From the NCBI RefSeq assembly GCF_963378085.1, contig NZ_OY726395.1, forward strand, positions 4,836,001 through 4,900,000: DNA of 64,000 nucleotides, given 5' to 3'. Shown piece by piece: positions 1-8,944 of the stretch. The stretch's first letter is position 1. Each line of letters begins with the position of its first letter. Below the pieces are notes generated by a model, which searched no databases, was not told where the DNA came from, and saw only the letters and a list, made by a program, of their open reading frames with translations. A program made the position numbers and the translations under genes. This DNA comes from Mycolicibacterium sp. MU0050. GTDB lineage: Bacteria; Actinomycetota; Actinomycetes; Mycobacteriales; Mycobacteriaceae.

Positions 1-670
1 CCTCGGCATTGGTGTGCACCGTGATGCCGTAGTCGGCGGCTATCGCGTCGAGGTTGTCGGCGATCGCCGGAATCCCGAACAACCGTGGTGTCGGCACCAC
101 CAGGTGGACATCGATGTCCTTGAGCACACCCTGGGACCGCCAGTAGTCGCTGGCCAGGTAGGCGATCTTCTGCGGCGCTCCCGCGCACTTGATCGGACCC
201 GACGGCATCATGAACACCGCACTACCCGAGCGTAGGTTTCGGATGAAGTCCCACGTTCGCGGCGCCAGGTCGAACCGGTAGTTCGACGACACCCCGTCCT
301 TGCCCAGCGCTTCCGACAACCCTTCGGTGCGGTCCCAGTCCAGTTGGATGCCGGGACACACCACGAGCACGCCGTACTCGTAGGTCGCGCCGTCTACGCA
401 GGTGACCGCGTTGTTGTCCGGGTCCACGGCAGCCGCCGCGTTCTTGACCCACCGAACACCCTTGGGCATCACCGAGGACGTCGGCCGGGCCGTCGTCGAG
501 GCTTTGGCCTGGCCGCCGCCGACCAGGGTCCACAGCGGTTGGTAGTAATGCACGGCGGCCGGTTCTATGACGGCGACGTCGGAGTGGCCGCGCCGCAACA
601 GGCGGGCGGCCACGGAGATCCCGGCGGTGCCCCCGCCGACGATCACGATCTGGTGCTTGGCGGTAACCAT
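1..670 (-). CDS. sqr: Sulfide:quinone oxidoreductase-like flavoprotein (3' end outside window)
   Basis: The N-terminal ~223 residues of a pyridine-nucleotide-disulfide-type flavoprotein are present; the C-terminus runs off the left edge. It begins with an FAD-binding Rossmann motif (IVIVGGGTAGISVAARL, residues ~8-24). This is followed by an SQR-type stretch around HYYQPLWTLVGGG and a CAGAPQK segment that fits the first redox cysteine of the SQR/FCSD family. Family role: membrane-associated oxidation of sulfide to persulfide/polysulfide with electrons passed to quinone. The ATG at 670 follows the CstB-like gene by 27 bp on the same strand, so the two probably share a transcript and a substrate flow, with SQR making the persulfide the dioxygenase consumes. 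The family call is good; the exact quinone and sulfur acceptor are inferred. Confidence 0.85.
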   Translation of the reverse strand, partial: MVTAKHQIVIVGGGTAGISVAARLLRRGHSDVAVIEPAAVHYYQPLWTLVGGGQAKASTTARPTSSVMPKGVRWVKNAAAAVDPDNNAVTCVDGATYEYGVLVVCPGIQLDWDRTEGLSEALGKDGVSSNYRFDLAPRTWDFIRNLRSGSAVFMMPSGPIKCAGAPQKIAYLASDYWRSQGVLKDIDVHLVVPTPRLFGIPAIADNLDAIAADYGITVHTNAE

Positions 671-697
671 TCTGTTCTGCCCCTTTCCGATGCCGAA

Positions 698-2077
698 TCA
701 GGCGGTCTGCCGGGACTCGTCCCAGGCGCCGAAGCCGCCCAGGATGTCACTGACATCGCTGAAGCCGTTGTGCCGCAACAGGCTCGCTGCGACGGACGAC
801 CGGTAGCCGCCTGCGCAGTACACGACCGTCGGCTTGGCCGGATCCAACTCGCCGAGACGGTTCGGCAGCTGACCCACCGGGATCTCGATCGCGTTCGCGA
901 TGGTGCCGGCCGCGACTTCACCCGGGTTGCGCACATCGACGATCTGCAGGTCGACCAGCTCCGCGGCGCGCTGGTCGAAGGCCGTCGCGGTCAACCGAGA
1001 CGCCACCTGCACGTCGTCCTGATGAGACAACATCACCTCGAACGGGCGGTCCAGGTAGCCGATCACCCGGTCGAAGCCGATGCGCGCGAGCCGGGTCTTG
1101 GCTTCCAGTTCCTGGCCGGGGTCGGTGAACAACACGATGTCGACATCGGTGGGGACCACCGATCCGGCGAACTCGGCGTAACGGCCCGCCAGACCGATGT
1201 TGATGGCGCCGCGCAGATGCCCCAGTGCGAATTCCTCGGGGTTACGCCCGTCCACCAGGACTGCGCCGGCCTCGGTCGCGTCGCGCATCTGCTCGTACGT
1301 CATCGCGGGTGGCATCTCGGCCTCGTCCAACAGCGCACGATCCTTGCGGTTGAGGATCGCGTCGTAGACGAAGTAACTCGGCGCCGGTGGCTGCCCTTCG
1401 GTGACCAACTCCATGAACGTGGCCTTGTCGGGCGCCCGCAGGGCGTAGTTGGAGTTCTTCTGTTCGCCCATCGTGGACCACAGTTCGGTCGACAGGTTCT
1501 TGCCACAGGCTGAGCCCGCGCCGTGCGCCGGGTACACCCGGGTGGCATCCGGCAGTGTCATCAGCTTGTTGTGCAGCGAGTCGTACAGCTTCTCGGCCAG
1601 CTCCTCGCGGGTGAATCCGATCGAGGCCAGCAGGTCCGGCCTGCCGACATCGCCGATGAACAGGGCATCGCCGGTCAGCACGCCGTAAGGAACCTCGTCG
1701 TCGGGATTCTCGTAGACCACGATGCTCATCGACTCGGGGGTGTGCCCCGGGGTGTGCAGGAACTCCAGCGTCACCCCACCCAGCGAATAACGTTCGCCGT
1801 CGGCGACGCCCATCGACTCGAACTCCGTCTCGGCAACCGAGGAGTACACGATCTTCGCGCCGGTGGCCTCGGCCAGCTCGAGGTGGCCGGACAGAAAGTC
1901 GGCGTGGAAGTGGGTCTCGATGACGAGATCGATCGTGTAACCGAACTTTTCCGCGTCGGCGAGATACTGACCCACATCACGCTGCGGGTCGACAACGACT
2001 GCGCGACCGGTGGTTTCGTCGGCAATCAGATACGACGCGTGTGACAGGCATTCCAAGTAGTACTGGATGAACTTCAT
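698..2077 (-). CDS. Persulfide dioxygenase-rhodanese fusion (CstB/Blh-like)
   Basis: The 459-aa protein has a metallo-beta-lactamase fold (residues ~1-240) followed by two rhodanese domains. The metal-binding motif THFHADFLSGH and a later HTPGHTPES match persulfide dioxygenases that oxidise glutathione or low-molecular-weight thiol persulfide to sulfite. The first rhodanese domain (~260-345) has no active-site Cys (LFTDPGQ at that place). The second (~365-459) keeps a CAGGYRSS active loop. This MBL / pseudo-rhodanese / rhodanese order is that of staphylococcal CstB. The ATG at 2077 was chosen over upstream starts because AGGACC lies just ahead of it and MKFIQYYLECLSHASY is the usual family N-terminus. 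The longer open frame runs through the operator region and is not needed. It is divergent from the rhodanese/TauE genes and upstream of sqr. Confidence 0.9.
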   Translation of the reverse strand: MKFIQYYLECLSHASYLIADETTGRAVVVDPQRDVGQYLADAEKFGYTIDLVIETHFHADFLSGHLELAEATGAKIVYSSVAETEFESMGVADGERYSLGGVTLEFLHTPGHTPESMSIVVYENPDDEVPYGVLTGDALFIGDVGRPDLLASIGFTREELAEKLYDSLHNKLMTLPDATRVYPAHGAGSACGKNLSTELWSTMGEQKNSNYALRAPDKATFMELVTEGQPPAPSYFVYDAILNRKDRALLDEAEMPPAMTYEQMRDATEAGAVLVDGRNPEEFALGHLRGAINIGLAGRYAEFAGSVVPTDVDIVLFTDPGQELEAKTRLARIGFDRVIGYLDRPFEVMLSHQDDVQVASRLTATAFDQRAAELVDLQIVDVRNPGEVAAGTIANAIEIPVGQLPNRLGELDPAKPTVVYCAGGYRSSVAASLLRHNGFSDVSDILGGFGAWDESRQTA

Positions 2078-2131
2078 GTCGCCAGGTCCTTTCGTTCGGC
2101 GGCGGGTACGACCTCGAGTCATAGGATGGCT

Positions 2132-2147
2132 ATACCCCTCGGGGTAT
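2132..2147. promoter_or_regulatory. CsoR/CstR-type operator, copy 1
   Basis: Perfect inverted repeat ATACCCC-TC-GGGGTAT in the divergent promoter between the CstB-like gene and the rhodanese/TauE genes. CsoR-family repressors bind GC-rich palindromes with TACCCC/GGGGTA arms, and a gene for such a repressor lies 1.7 kb away. Confidence 0.75.
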
Positions 2148-2153
2148 GTCAAG

Positions 2154-2168
2154 TACCCTAGGGGGTAT
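2154..2168. promoter_or_regulatory. CsoR/CstR-type operator, copy 2
   Basis: Imperfect palindrome TACCC-TA-GGGGGTA, starting 22 bp downstream of copy 1 (about two helical turns) and followed by an AT-rich TATAAATATTT stretch that may be promoter. Confidence 0.65.
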
Positions 2169-2187
2169 AAATATTTCCACTTGCGCT

Positions 2188-2201
2188 TACCCCTGGGGGT
2201 A
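2188..2201. promoter_or_regulatory. CsoR/CstR-type operator, copy 3
   Basis: Palindrome TACCCCTGGGGGTA in the same divergent intergenic region, 34 bp after the start of copy 2. Confidence 0.7.
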
Positions 2202-2221
2202 TGTCTATCATCATTGCACAC

Positions 2222-2237
2222 ATACCCCATGAGGTAT
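2222..2237. promoter_or_regulatory. CsoR/CstR-type operator, copy 4
   Basis: Palindrome ATACCCC-AT-GAGGTAT, the copy nearest the rightward rhodanese gene, 38 bp before its ATG. One arm has a G-to-A change. Confidence 0.65.
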
Positions 2238-2274
2238 CAATCACTATCCCGTCACGCCGCCAAAGGACAACGAC

Positions 2275-4084
<1,810 letters not shown>

Positions 4085-4107
4085 GCAGAGGAATATCGGA
4101 GAGAGTC

Positions 4108-4503
4108 ATGAGCTACGCACTGTCAACGACGCTGCACACCACGTTCGAGGATGCCGTCGAGAAGACGCGGAAGGCGCTGGCCGATCAGGGTTTCGGAATT
4201 CTGACCGAAATCGACATGAAGGCCACGCTGAAGGCCAAGCTGGGTGAGGACATGGAGGATTACCTGATCCTCGGCGCCTGCAATCCACCGTTGGCGCACC
4301 GCGCGGTCAACGCCGACCGGCAGATCGGATTGCTGTTGCCCTGCAACGTGACCGTCCGCGCCGACACCGCCGCCGGCAGCGACGCGGTGATCGTCGACGC
4401 GATGGACCCGCAGGTGATGGTTCAGCTTTCCGACCAACCGGGGATCCGCGAGGTGGCGGACGAGGCCGCGGCCAAGCTGCGGGCGGCGATCGACTCCCTG
4501 TGA
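4108..4503 (+). CDS. DUF302 domain protein
   Basis: The 131-aa soluble protein is a single DUF302 domain: MSYALSTTLHTTFEDAVEKT at the start, then LILGACNPPLAHRA and IGLLLPCNVTVR. DUF302 proteins are small, of unknown biochemical function, and often sit beside sulfur-oxidation or metal-stress genes. It starts 23 bp after the CstR-like gene with GGAGAG upstream of the ATG, so it is probably the last gene of the rightward persulfide operon. Two cysteines (in GACNPP and LPCNV) could take part in sulfur chemistry; that is speculation. Confidence 0.85.
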   Translation: MSYALSTTLHTTFEDAVEKTRKALADQGFGILTEIDMKATLKAKLGEDMEDYLILGACNPPLAHRAVNADRQIGLLLPCNVTVRADTAAGSDAVIVDAMDPQVMVQLSDQPGIREVADEAAAKLRAAIDSL

Positions 4504-4632
4504 GCGGGGGTCGCGCGGCGCGGTGACCGGACGGCGCCTGGGTCCGACGCTCGGAACGGGAAAGGTCGTTTGGTCTGGTCGGTTCCCGGCAACACAGGCT
4601 TCGTAGCTTTGCGCCGACGGAAGGGATTCACC

Positions 4633-4890
4633 ATGGCACTGGACGACGACGACATCACCACCACCCCCGGCGAAGGCGGCGAGGGTACCGCTGACGGCGG
4701 CTCCAACCCCGAGGGCCAGGACGGCGGCGCCGACGGCACCGCGGACGCCGGCGAGGGCACCGCCGACGGTGGCTCCAACCCGGAAGGCCACGACGGCGGC
4801 GCCGACGGCACCGCGGACGCCGGCGAGGGCACCGCCGACGGTGGCTCCAACCCGGACGGCCACGACGGCGGCGCCGACGGAACGGCCTGA
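4633..4890 (+). CDS. Small acidic tandem-repeat protein (three 24-residue repeats)
   Basis: The 85-aa protein has a short leader (MALDDDDITTTPGEG) and then three consecutive 24-residue repeats rich in Gly, Asp, Ala and Thr. Each repeat has the pattern GEGTADGGSNP-x-G-x-DGGADGTA. Varying positions are E/E/D after the Pro and Q/H/H after the following Gly. There is no signal peptide, Cys or hydrophobic segment, so it is predicted to be disordered and soluble. The ATG at 4633 is preceded by GGAAGGGATTCACC. The stop lies 10 bp before the oxygenase gene, implying one transcript. I do not recognise a proven function; similar mycobacterial proteins may carry a vague BatC-like name. It could be a modification substrate of the neighbouring oxygenase, or simply a repeat-expanded acidic protein. 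Confidence 0.7.
   Translation: MALDDDDITTTPGEGGEGTADGGSNPEGQDGGADGTADAGEGTADGGSNPEGHDGGADGTADAGEGTADGGSNPDGHDGGADGTA
4678..4887 (+). repeat. 72-bp coding tandem repeat, three copies
   Basis: The copies are at 4678-4749, 4750-4821 and 4822-4887, the last truncated by the stop codon. Copies 2 and 3 are nearly identical at DNA level while copy 1 has more synonymous changes, which suggests a recent duplication. Confidence 0.9.
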
Positions 4891-4900
4891 CCGCCCCGCG

Positions 4901-6112
4901 ATGCTGAACCGCTGCATCGCCACCGACCCAGGCACCTTCGCCTCCGAGTATTGGGACCGCAAGCCGCTGCTGAGTCGGTCCGGCGAGTTGCCCCGCGACT
5001 TCGACGATCTGCTCTCGGCCGAGATGGTCGACGAGTTGATCGCCGAACGCGGGGTGCGCTCGCCCTTCCTCCGGATGGCCAAGGAGGGGGACGTCCTGGC
5101 CCGGGACTGTTACCTGGGGCCGGCCGGATTCGGCGCCGAGATCACCGATCAGGTGGATTCGGCCAAGGTGCTCGGGCAGTTCGCCGCCGGCGCGACCATG
5201 GTGCTGCAGGGCCTGCACCGGCTGTGGCCGCCGTTGATCGACTTCGTCCGCCGCGCCGTCGATGACCTGGGCCGTCCGGTGCAGGCCAACGCCTACGTCA
5301 CGCCGCCGAGCAACCGGGGCTTCGCTGCGCACTACGACGTTCACGACGTCTTCGTGCTCCAGACGGCCGGGGAGAAGCGCTGGATCGTGCACGAACCGGT
5401 GCATCCGCACCCGCTGCCCTCGCAGCCGTGGACGTTGCACAAGGCCGCGATCGAGCAACGGGTGCCCGAGAAACCCGTCATCGACACGGTGCTGCGCCCG
5501 GGTGACGCGCTGTATCTGCCGCGCGGCTGGGTGCATTCTGCGCAGGCCCAGCAGACGACATCGATCCACCTGACCATCGGGGTATCGGCGGTCACCCGGC
5601 TCGACGTCGTGCAGGCCGTCGTCGACCAGTTGGCAAGCCAGGCGGCATTTCGGGAGTCGCTGCCGCTGGCCGCGCACCCCGCCGACCGAGATGAGACGCT
5701 CGCGACGGTGAGCAAGGTGTTGGCGGAAACCGTCACCACGCTGCGCGACGAAGCGGCGGTGCTCGGCGGCGACGCCGCAGCGGGCTTGATCCACCGGCAC
5801 GCCGAGCAGACCCGCCCGGTGCCGGTCCGGCCGCTGGCCTCGTTCCGCGCCGCCGAGTCCACCGGTCCGGTGGCCGTATGTTGGCGCCACGGTTTGACCG
5901 CCACCATCGAAAGTTCCGGTGAGCGCATCGTTCTGCGCCTACCCGACCGGGTGATGACCTTCCCGGCCTTCTGCGCTCAGGCACTGCGCGCCCTGCACGA
6001 CGGGCTCATCGCCGATGCGGACGGGCTGCCCGGTCTCGACCGAGCGGACGCGACGGTGCTGATCCGCCGGCTGCTGCGGGAGGCGGTCGTGGTCCCGGCG
6101 GTCCGCGGATGA
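4901..6112 (+). CDS. JmjC/cupin-4 family 2-oxoglutarate-dependent oxygenase
   Basis: The 403-aa protein belongs to the cupin-4 (ribosomal-oxygenase-like) family. The iron triad is visible as HYD (His ~144, Asp ~146, within GFAAHYDVHDVFVLQ) and a distal His (~211, within LYLPRGWVHSA). The usual LRPGDALYLPRGW turn precedes the distal His. Family members hydroxylate protein side chains using Fe(II), O2 and 2-oxoglutarate. A winged-helix-like C-terminal half (~240-403) matches this family's architecture. The ATG at 4901 was chosen because the longer frame overlaps the repeat gene. The stop overlaps the next start by ATGA (6109-6112). The neighbouring repeat protein is an attractive substrate candidate, which is inference only. 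Confidence 0.85.
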   Translation: MLNRCIATDPGTFASEYWDRKPLLSRSGELPRDFDDLLSAEMVDELIAERGVRSPFLRMAKEGDVLARDCYLGPAGFGAEITDQVDSAKVLGQFAAGATMVLQGLHRLWPPLIDFVRRAVDDLGRPVQANAYVTPPSNRGFAAHYDVHDVFVLQTAGEKRWIVHEPVHPHPLPSQPWTLHKAAIEQRVPEKPVIDTVLRPGDALYLPRGWVHSAQAQQTTSIHLTIGVSAVTRLDVVQAVVDQLASQAAFRESLPLAAHPADRDETLATVSKVLAETVTTLRDEAAVLGGDAAAGLIHRHAEQTRPVPVRPLASFRAAESTGPVAVCWRHGLTATIESSGERIVLRLPDRVMTFPAFCAQALRALHDGLIADADGLPGLDRADATVLIRRLLREAVVVPAVRG

Positions 6113-6996
6113 CGGCCCCCGACCGGTTGCCGTGCAGCGATCAGTCGCTGGCCCGCAACGACCCGATCTATGGGACGGCATCGGCGGGGCACTCCTGGCT
6201 GTTACTGGAATTGCCCGGCGCGTGGGGACATTCGGCGTTCCTTCAGTCCCCGTCGATCATCGACCCCGAGCTGGGGCGCGCCGTCGTGCGACGAGCCGAG
6301 AAGGCCGGCATGCGGATCGCGGCGATTCGCCGCCACGGCCGCCGCGCGCCGACCCCGAGGTGGCGCTGGTTCATCGCCCACTCCGACATCGGCAGTGAGG
6401 CGCTGTACCACGGAGAGGTGGACGGACCGCGCGATTACCTGGACGTCGCCCTCGACGGCACCGACGGCACGGTGTCCGAACAACCACTGGTCGCGATCTG
6501 CGCCCACGGCAAGCACGATCAGTGCTGCGCGGTGCGGGGCCGCGGCGCCACCGCGGCCATCTCCGCCGCCTACCCCGAAATCACCTGGGAATGTTCACAT
6601 CTCGGCGGCGACCGGTTTGCGGCTACCATGCTGATTCTGCCCGAGGGCTTGTGCTACGGGCGCGTCGACTCCACCGATTCGGCCGGCTTGGTGCGGTTGT
6701 ATCTCGAGGGACGCCTGGACAACGAGTTCCTCCGGGGCCGCACCTCGGTGCCGCATGCGGCGCAGGCCGCGCAATATTTCGTCCGCGCGAAAAGCGGTGA
6801 CGACCGCATAATCGGCCTGCCTCCGTTGGAGGTCGAACGCGGCGAGGGGCGTGTCCGGGTGGTGCTCAGCGGCGAGTCCGGGCCCATCGAGGTCATCGTG
6901 AACGAGGAACACTCCGAACCGCTGCTGTCCCAATGCAGTGCCAAGCATCCAGGCCGGGTGCGGGTCTACACCCTGGCGTCGATCACGGCGCTGTGA
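6109..6996 (+). CDS. Sucrase/ferredoxin-like family protein
   Basis: The 295-aa protein has the thioredoxin-like ferredoxin-type region of the sucrase/ferredoxin-like family. A Cys-rich motif CAHGKHDQCC (residues ~129-138) is followed by a CSHLGGDRFA segment; in [2Fe-2S] thioredoxin-fold ferredoxins such cysteines bind the cluster. It is translationally coupled to the oxygenase. A redox partner for the Fe(II) oxygenase is therefore plausible, although 2-oxoglutarate oxygenases do not strictly need an electron donor. There is no signal peptide or membrane segment. The family name reflects history and does not indicate sucrase activity. Confidence 0.8.
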   Translation: MTAPDRLPCSDQSLARNDPIYGTASAGHSWLLLELPGAWGHSAFLQSPSIIDPELGRAVVRRAEKAGMRIAAIRRHGRRAPTPRWRWFIAHSDIGSEALYHGEVDGPRDYLDVALDGTDGTVSEQPLVAICAHGKHDQCCAVRGRGATAAISAAYPEITWECSHLGGDRFAATMLILPEGLCYGRVDSTDSAGLVRLYLEGRLDNEFLRGRTSVPHAAQAAQYFVRAKSGDDRIIGLPPLEVERGEGRVRVVLSGESGPIEVIVNEEHSEPLLSQCSAKHPGRVRVYTLASITAL

Positions 6997-7015
6997 CGGC
7001 TAGGCCGGGGGTTGC

Positions 7016-7237
7016 TCAGGACAGCGTGTAGCGGCCGGCCTTGCGAAGGGCCGCCTCAATCGCCGACCGGTCCAACACGACGTCGGCCTTGTGCTTGAGA
7101 ATCACCTTCGAATCCCCGCCGGGAACGATCTCGGTGGCGATGCCGCCGATGCCGGGCACAGCGCTGAGGCTGTCCTTGACCGCGCGGGCATCGGCGGGGC
7201 GATCCATGCCCACGACCCGATAGATGGTGCTGATCAT
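7016..7237 (-). CDS. HMA-fold small protein without the metal-binding CxxC
   Basis: The 73-aa protein resembles heavy-metal-associated (copper-chaperone-like) domains in length and pattern (MISTIYRVVGMDRPADARAVKDSL, then VPGI, and KADVVLDRSAIEAALRKAGRY at the end). The GMxCxxC loop is GMDRPAD here, so both metal-binding cysteines are missing. The ATG at 7237 has a strong AAGGAG six bases upstream. An in-frame ATG at 7309 would add a 24-residue AESE-repeat extension and overlap the oxidoreductase stop, but its ribosome site is weak. It follows the b561-molybdopterin gene on the same strand and is probably co-transcribed. Its function is unknown; a protein-protein role is possible. Confidence 0.72.
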   Translation of the reverse strand: MISTIYRVVGMDRPADARAVKDSLSAVPGIGGIATEIVPGGDSKVILKHKADVVLDRSAIEAALRKAGRYTLS

Positions 7238-7264
7238 GCGGCGCTCCTTGTCCGATCCGCCTCG

Positions 7265-7309
7265 CTCAGATTCGGCCGTCTCAGATTCGGCCCTCTCAGA
7301 TTCGGCCAT
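7265..7309. repeat. 15-bp tandem repeat, three copies
   Basis: CTCAGATTCGGCC plus two variable bases is repeated three times in perfect 15-bp phase. The oxidoreductase stop codon falls in the third copy. Read on the minus strand in the HMA gene's frame, the repeat encodes AESER/AESET units. Confidence 0.9.
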
Positions 7310-8813
7310 TGAACGCCTGCAACGCGGCGTCCTCGCGGGTACCGCCCCGGCCGTCGCCGTAGTTGGCATAGTCGGCGATCCACTCGATCGACTTGATCCA
7401 CTTGACCATCTTGTACCCGTGGTTCGATTCCACGCGCAGCCGCAGCGGCGCCCCGAGGTGAATCTCCAGGGGGCGGTCGTTGCGCTCGTACGCCAGGATG
7501 GTGTCGTCCTCGGCCACCAGATCCAGTGACAGCACCGCATAGAACGGCTCGCGCGGGCGGTGATCGATCATCTCCTGGGCCAGTCCGTGGGAGGTGACCA
7601 TCACGTAGTTCGTCCCCTCTGGCCGCGGACCGAACAAGTCGAGGACCTCCCGCAACCGGACCCCACCCCACTTCGAGGTGGCGGTCCAGCCCTGCATGCA
7701 GGAATGCACGGCGACGTACTCCGTCTTCGGCAGGGCCCGCAGGTCTGCGAGGCTCAGCTGCAGCCTCCGGTCGGACATCTCAGCGCCCACCTCCAGGCGC
7801 CAGTCTCGGAAATCGTTGTCGCGGTGGGCCAGCCATTCCACCGATTCGTCCTCTGTCGGCGGCAGGCCGTTGGTCCAGTGATACTCCGAGACGTCCTTCT
7901 CGGTGTAGCTACGTTGCCGGCCCATTCGGGGCTTCATCCAGCCCAGCGCGATCTTGCGCACCGGTTCGGTGAGTGCGACCAACCATTTCTGGGCTCGGAC
8001 TCGGTCCGCAAGGGTGAGGTAGCTCAACGCGATCCAGAAGCCGATCACCGCCGCGATGGTGGCGATGGCGATGGTGAAGGCCTGCGCATGGCGGCTCGGG
8101 TCGGTGACACCGAAAACCATGTGCGGCAGGTTGTATTCGGGATGGACGAGAAACACCAGGCCCACATGCATCACGGTGAACAGGACCATCACCACCATGC
8201 CGAGGAAGTGGATCGAACGAGCGCCCTGATGCCCGCCCCAGGCCTTCACGTACCACGGAAATCGTGAGCGCACGGCCGGCGACATCGCAATCCCGGTCAG
8301 GATCAGCACCGGCGCCACCACGAATACCACTCCGGTGTAGGCGATCATCTGCAACGCGTCATAAGGCTGGAAGTGTTCGATCGACGGCACCCCGAAGCCG
8401 AGGTAGATCCTCAGCGAGTCCAGCGCGTCGGGGATCACGTCCCAGGAGGTCGGGACAATGCGCCGCCATAACCCGGTGCCGAACAGCAACCCCACGTAGA
8501 CGAGGCCGTTGAGCAGCCACAGCGTCGTGCCCAGGGCGTGCCAGTGTCGGCCCAGGCCCACGTTCTTGTGGCCGGGCAACGTCAGCAGTGGACTTGCGCT
8601 GCGCTCGTCCATGAGGGAGGTGTAGACCCCCTCCTCCGCCGGGACGCGGCGGCGGGTGAATTTGATCCATTCGGTCCCGGGCTTGCAGTCGTTGCGCCAC
8701 CACAATCTGGGCAGGGAGGAGAGGATTTCCCAGCCGCTGCGAAGAAGAATGCCGATCAGCACGAAGTTGAGGAGGTGGGTCGTCCGCAACCAGAGCGGAA
8801 AGTCCGGGTCCAA
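7296..8813 (-). CDS. Cytochrome b561-sulfite-oxidase-type molybdopterin fusion protein
   Basis: The 505-aa protein has an N-terminal membrane cytochrome b (residues ~1-300, about five hydrophobic segments with His in HLLNFVLIG, HWHALGTTLW, HFLGMVVMV and MHVGLVFLVH, candidate haem ligands). A C-terminal oxidoreductase molybdopterin domain (~320-505) includes HSCMQGWTATSKWGG, whose Cys is the expected molybdenum ligand. Such fusions would pass electrons from the molybdenum centre to membrane haem. Sulfite is an obvious candidate substrate given the persulfide locus nearby, but other substrates are possible. A TTG start at 8813 is chosen: GGAGG stands a few bases upstream, and the added N-terminus of the longer frame is low-complexity and reaches the cobM promoter. 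Confidence 0.82.
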   Translation of the reverse strand: MDPDFPLWLRTTHLLNFVLIGILLRSGWEILSSLPRLWWRNDCKPGTEWIKFTRRRVPAEEGVYTSLMDERSASPLLTLPGHKNVGLGRHWHALGTTLWLLNGLVYVGLLFGTGLWRRIVPTSWDVIPDALDSLRIYLGFGVPSIEHFQPYDALQMIAYTGVVFVVAPVLILTGIAMSPAVRSRFPWYVKAWGGHQGARSIHFLGMVVMVLFTVMHVGLVFLVHPEYNLPHMVFGVTDPSRHAQAFTIAIATIAAVIGFWIALSYLTLADRVRAQKWLVALTEPVRKIALGWMKPRMGRQRSYTEKDVSEYHWTNGLPPTEDESVEWLAHRDNDFRDWRLEVGAEMSDRRLQLSLADLRALPKTEYVAVHSCMQGWTATSKWGGVRLREVLDLFGPRPEGTNYVMVTSHGLAQEMIDHRPREPFYAVLSLDLVAEDDTILAYERNDRPLEIHLGAPLRLRVESNHGYKMVKWIKSIEWIADYANYGDGRGGTREDAALQAFNGRI

Positions 8814-8944
8814 GAAAGGCCTCCATCGATCTCGTCGGTGTGCTTTCCAGTGTCCACAACATTGCCACGACGCGATCGGTTTATCCCCCGGTCGACGGTG
8901 GTGGTCTTCGCCGAGGCCCGACGTCCGCGTCGTAGGATGCATCG

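Noticed and set aside
344..1513. 389-residue rightward open frame
   Set aside because: It is a high-GC shadow of the sqr and CstB-like genes, with no domain-like motifs.
2078..2230. N-terminal extension of the CstB-like protein by 51 residues
   Set aside because: It runs through the operator palindromes, is rich in Tyr/Pro/Arg unlike the family, and the ATG at 2077 has a good ribosome site.
8814..8944. Cobalamin riboswitch upstream of cobM
   Set aside because: The interval is short and I could not find the conserved B12-box or a matching stem structure.
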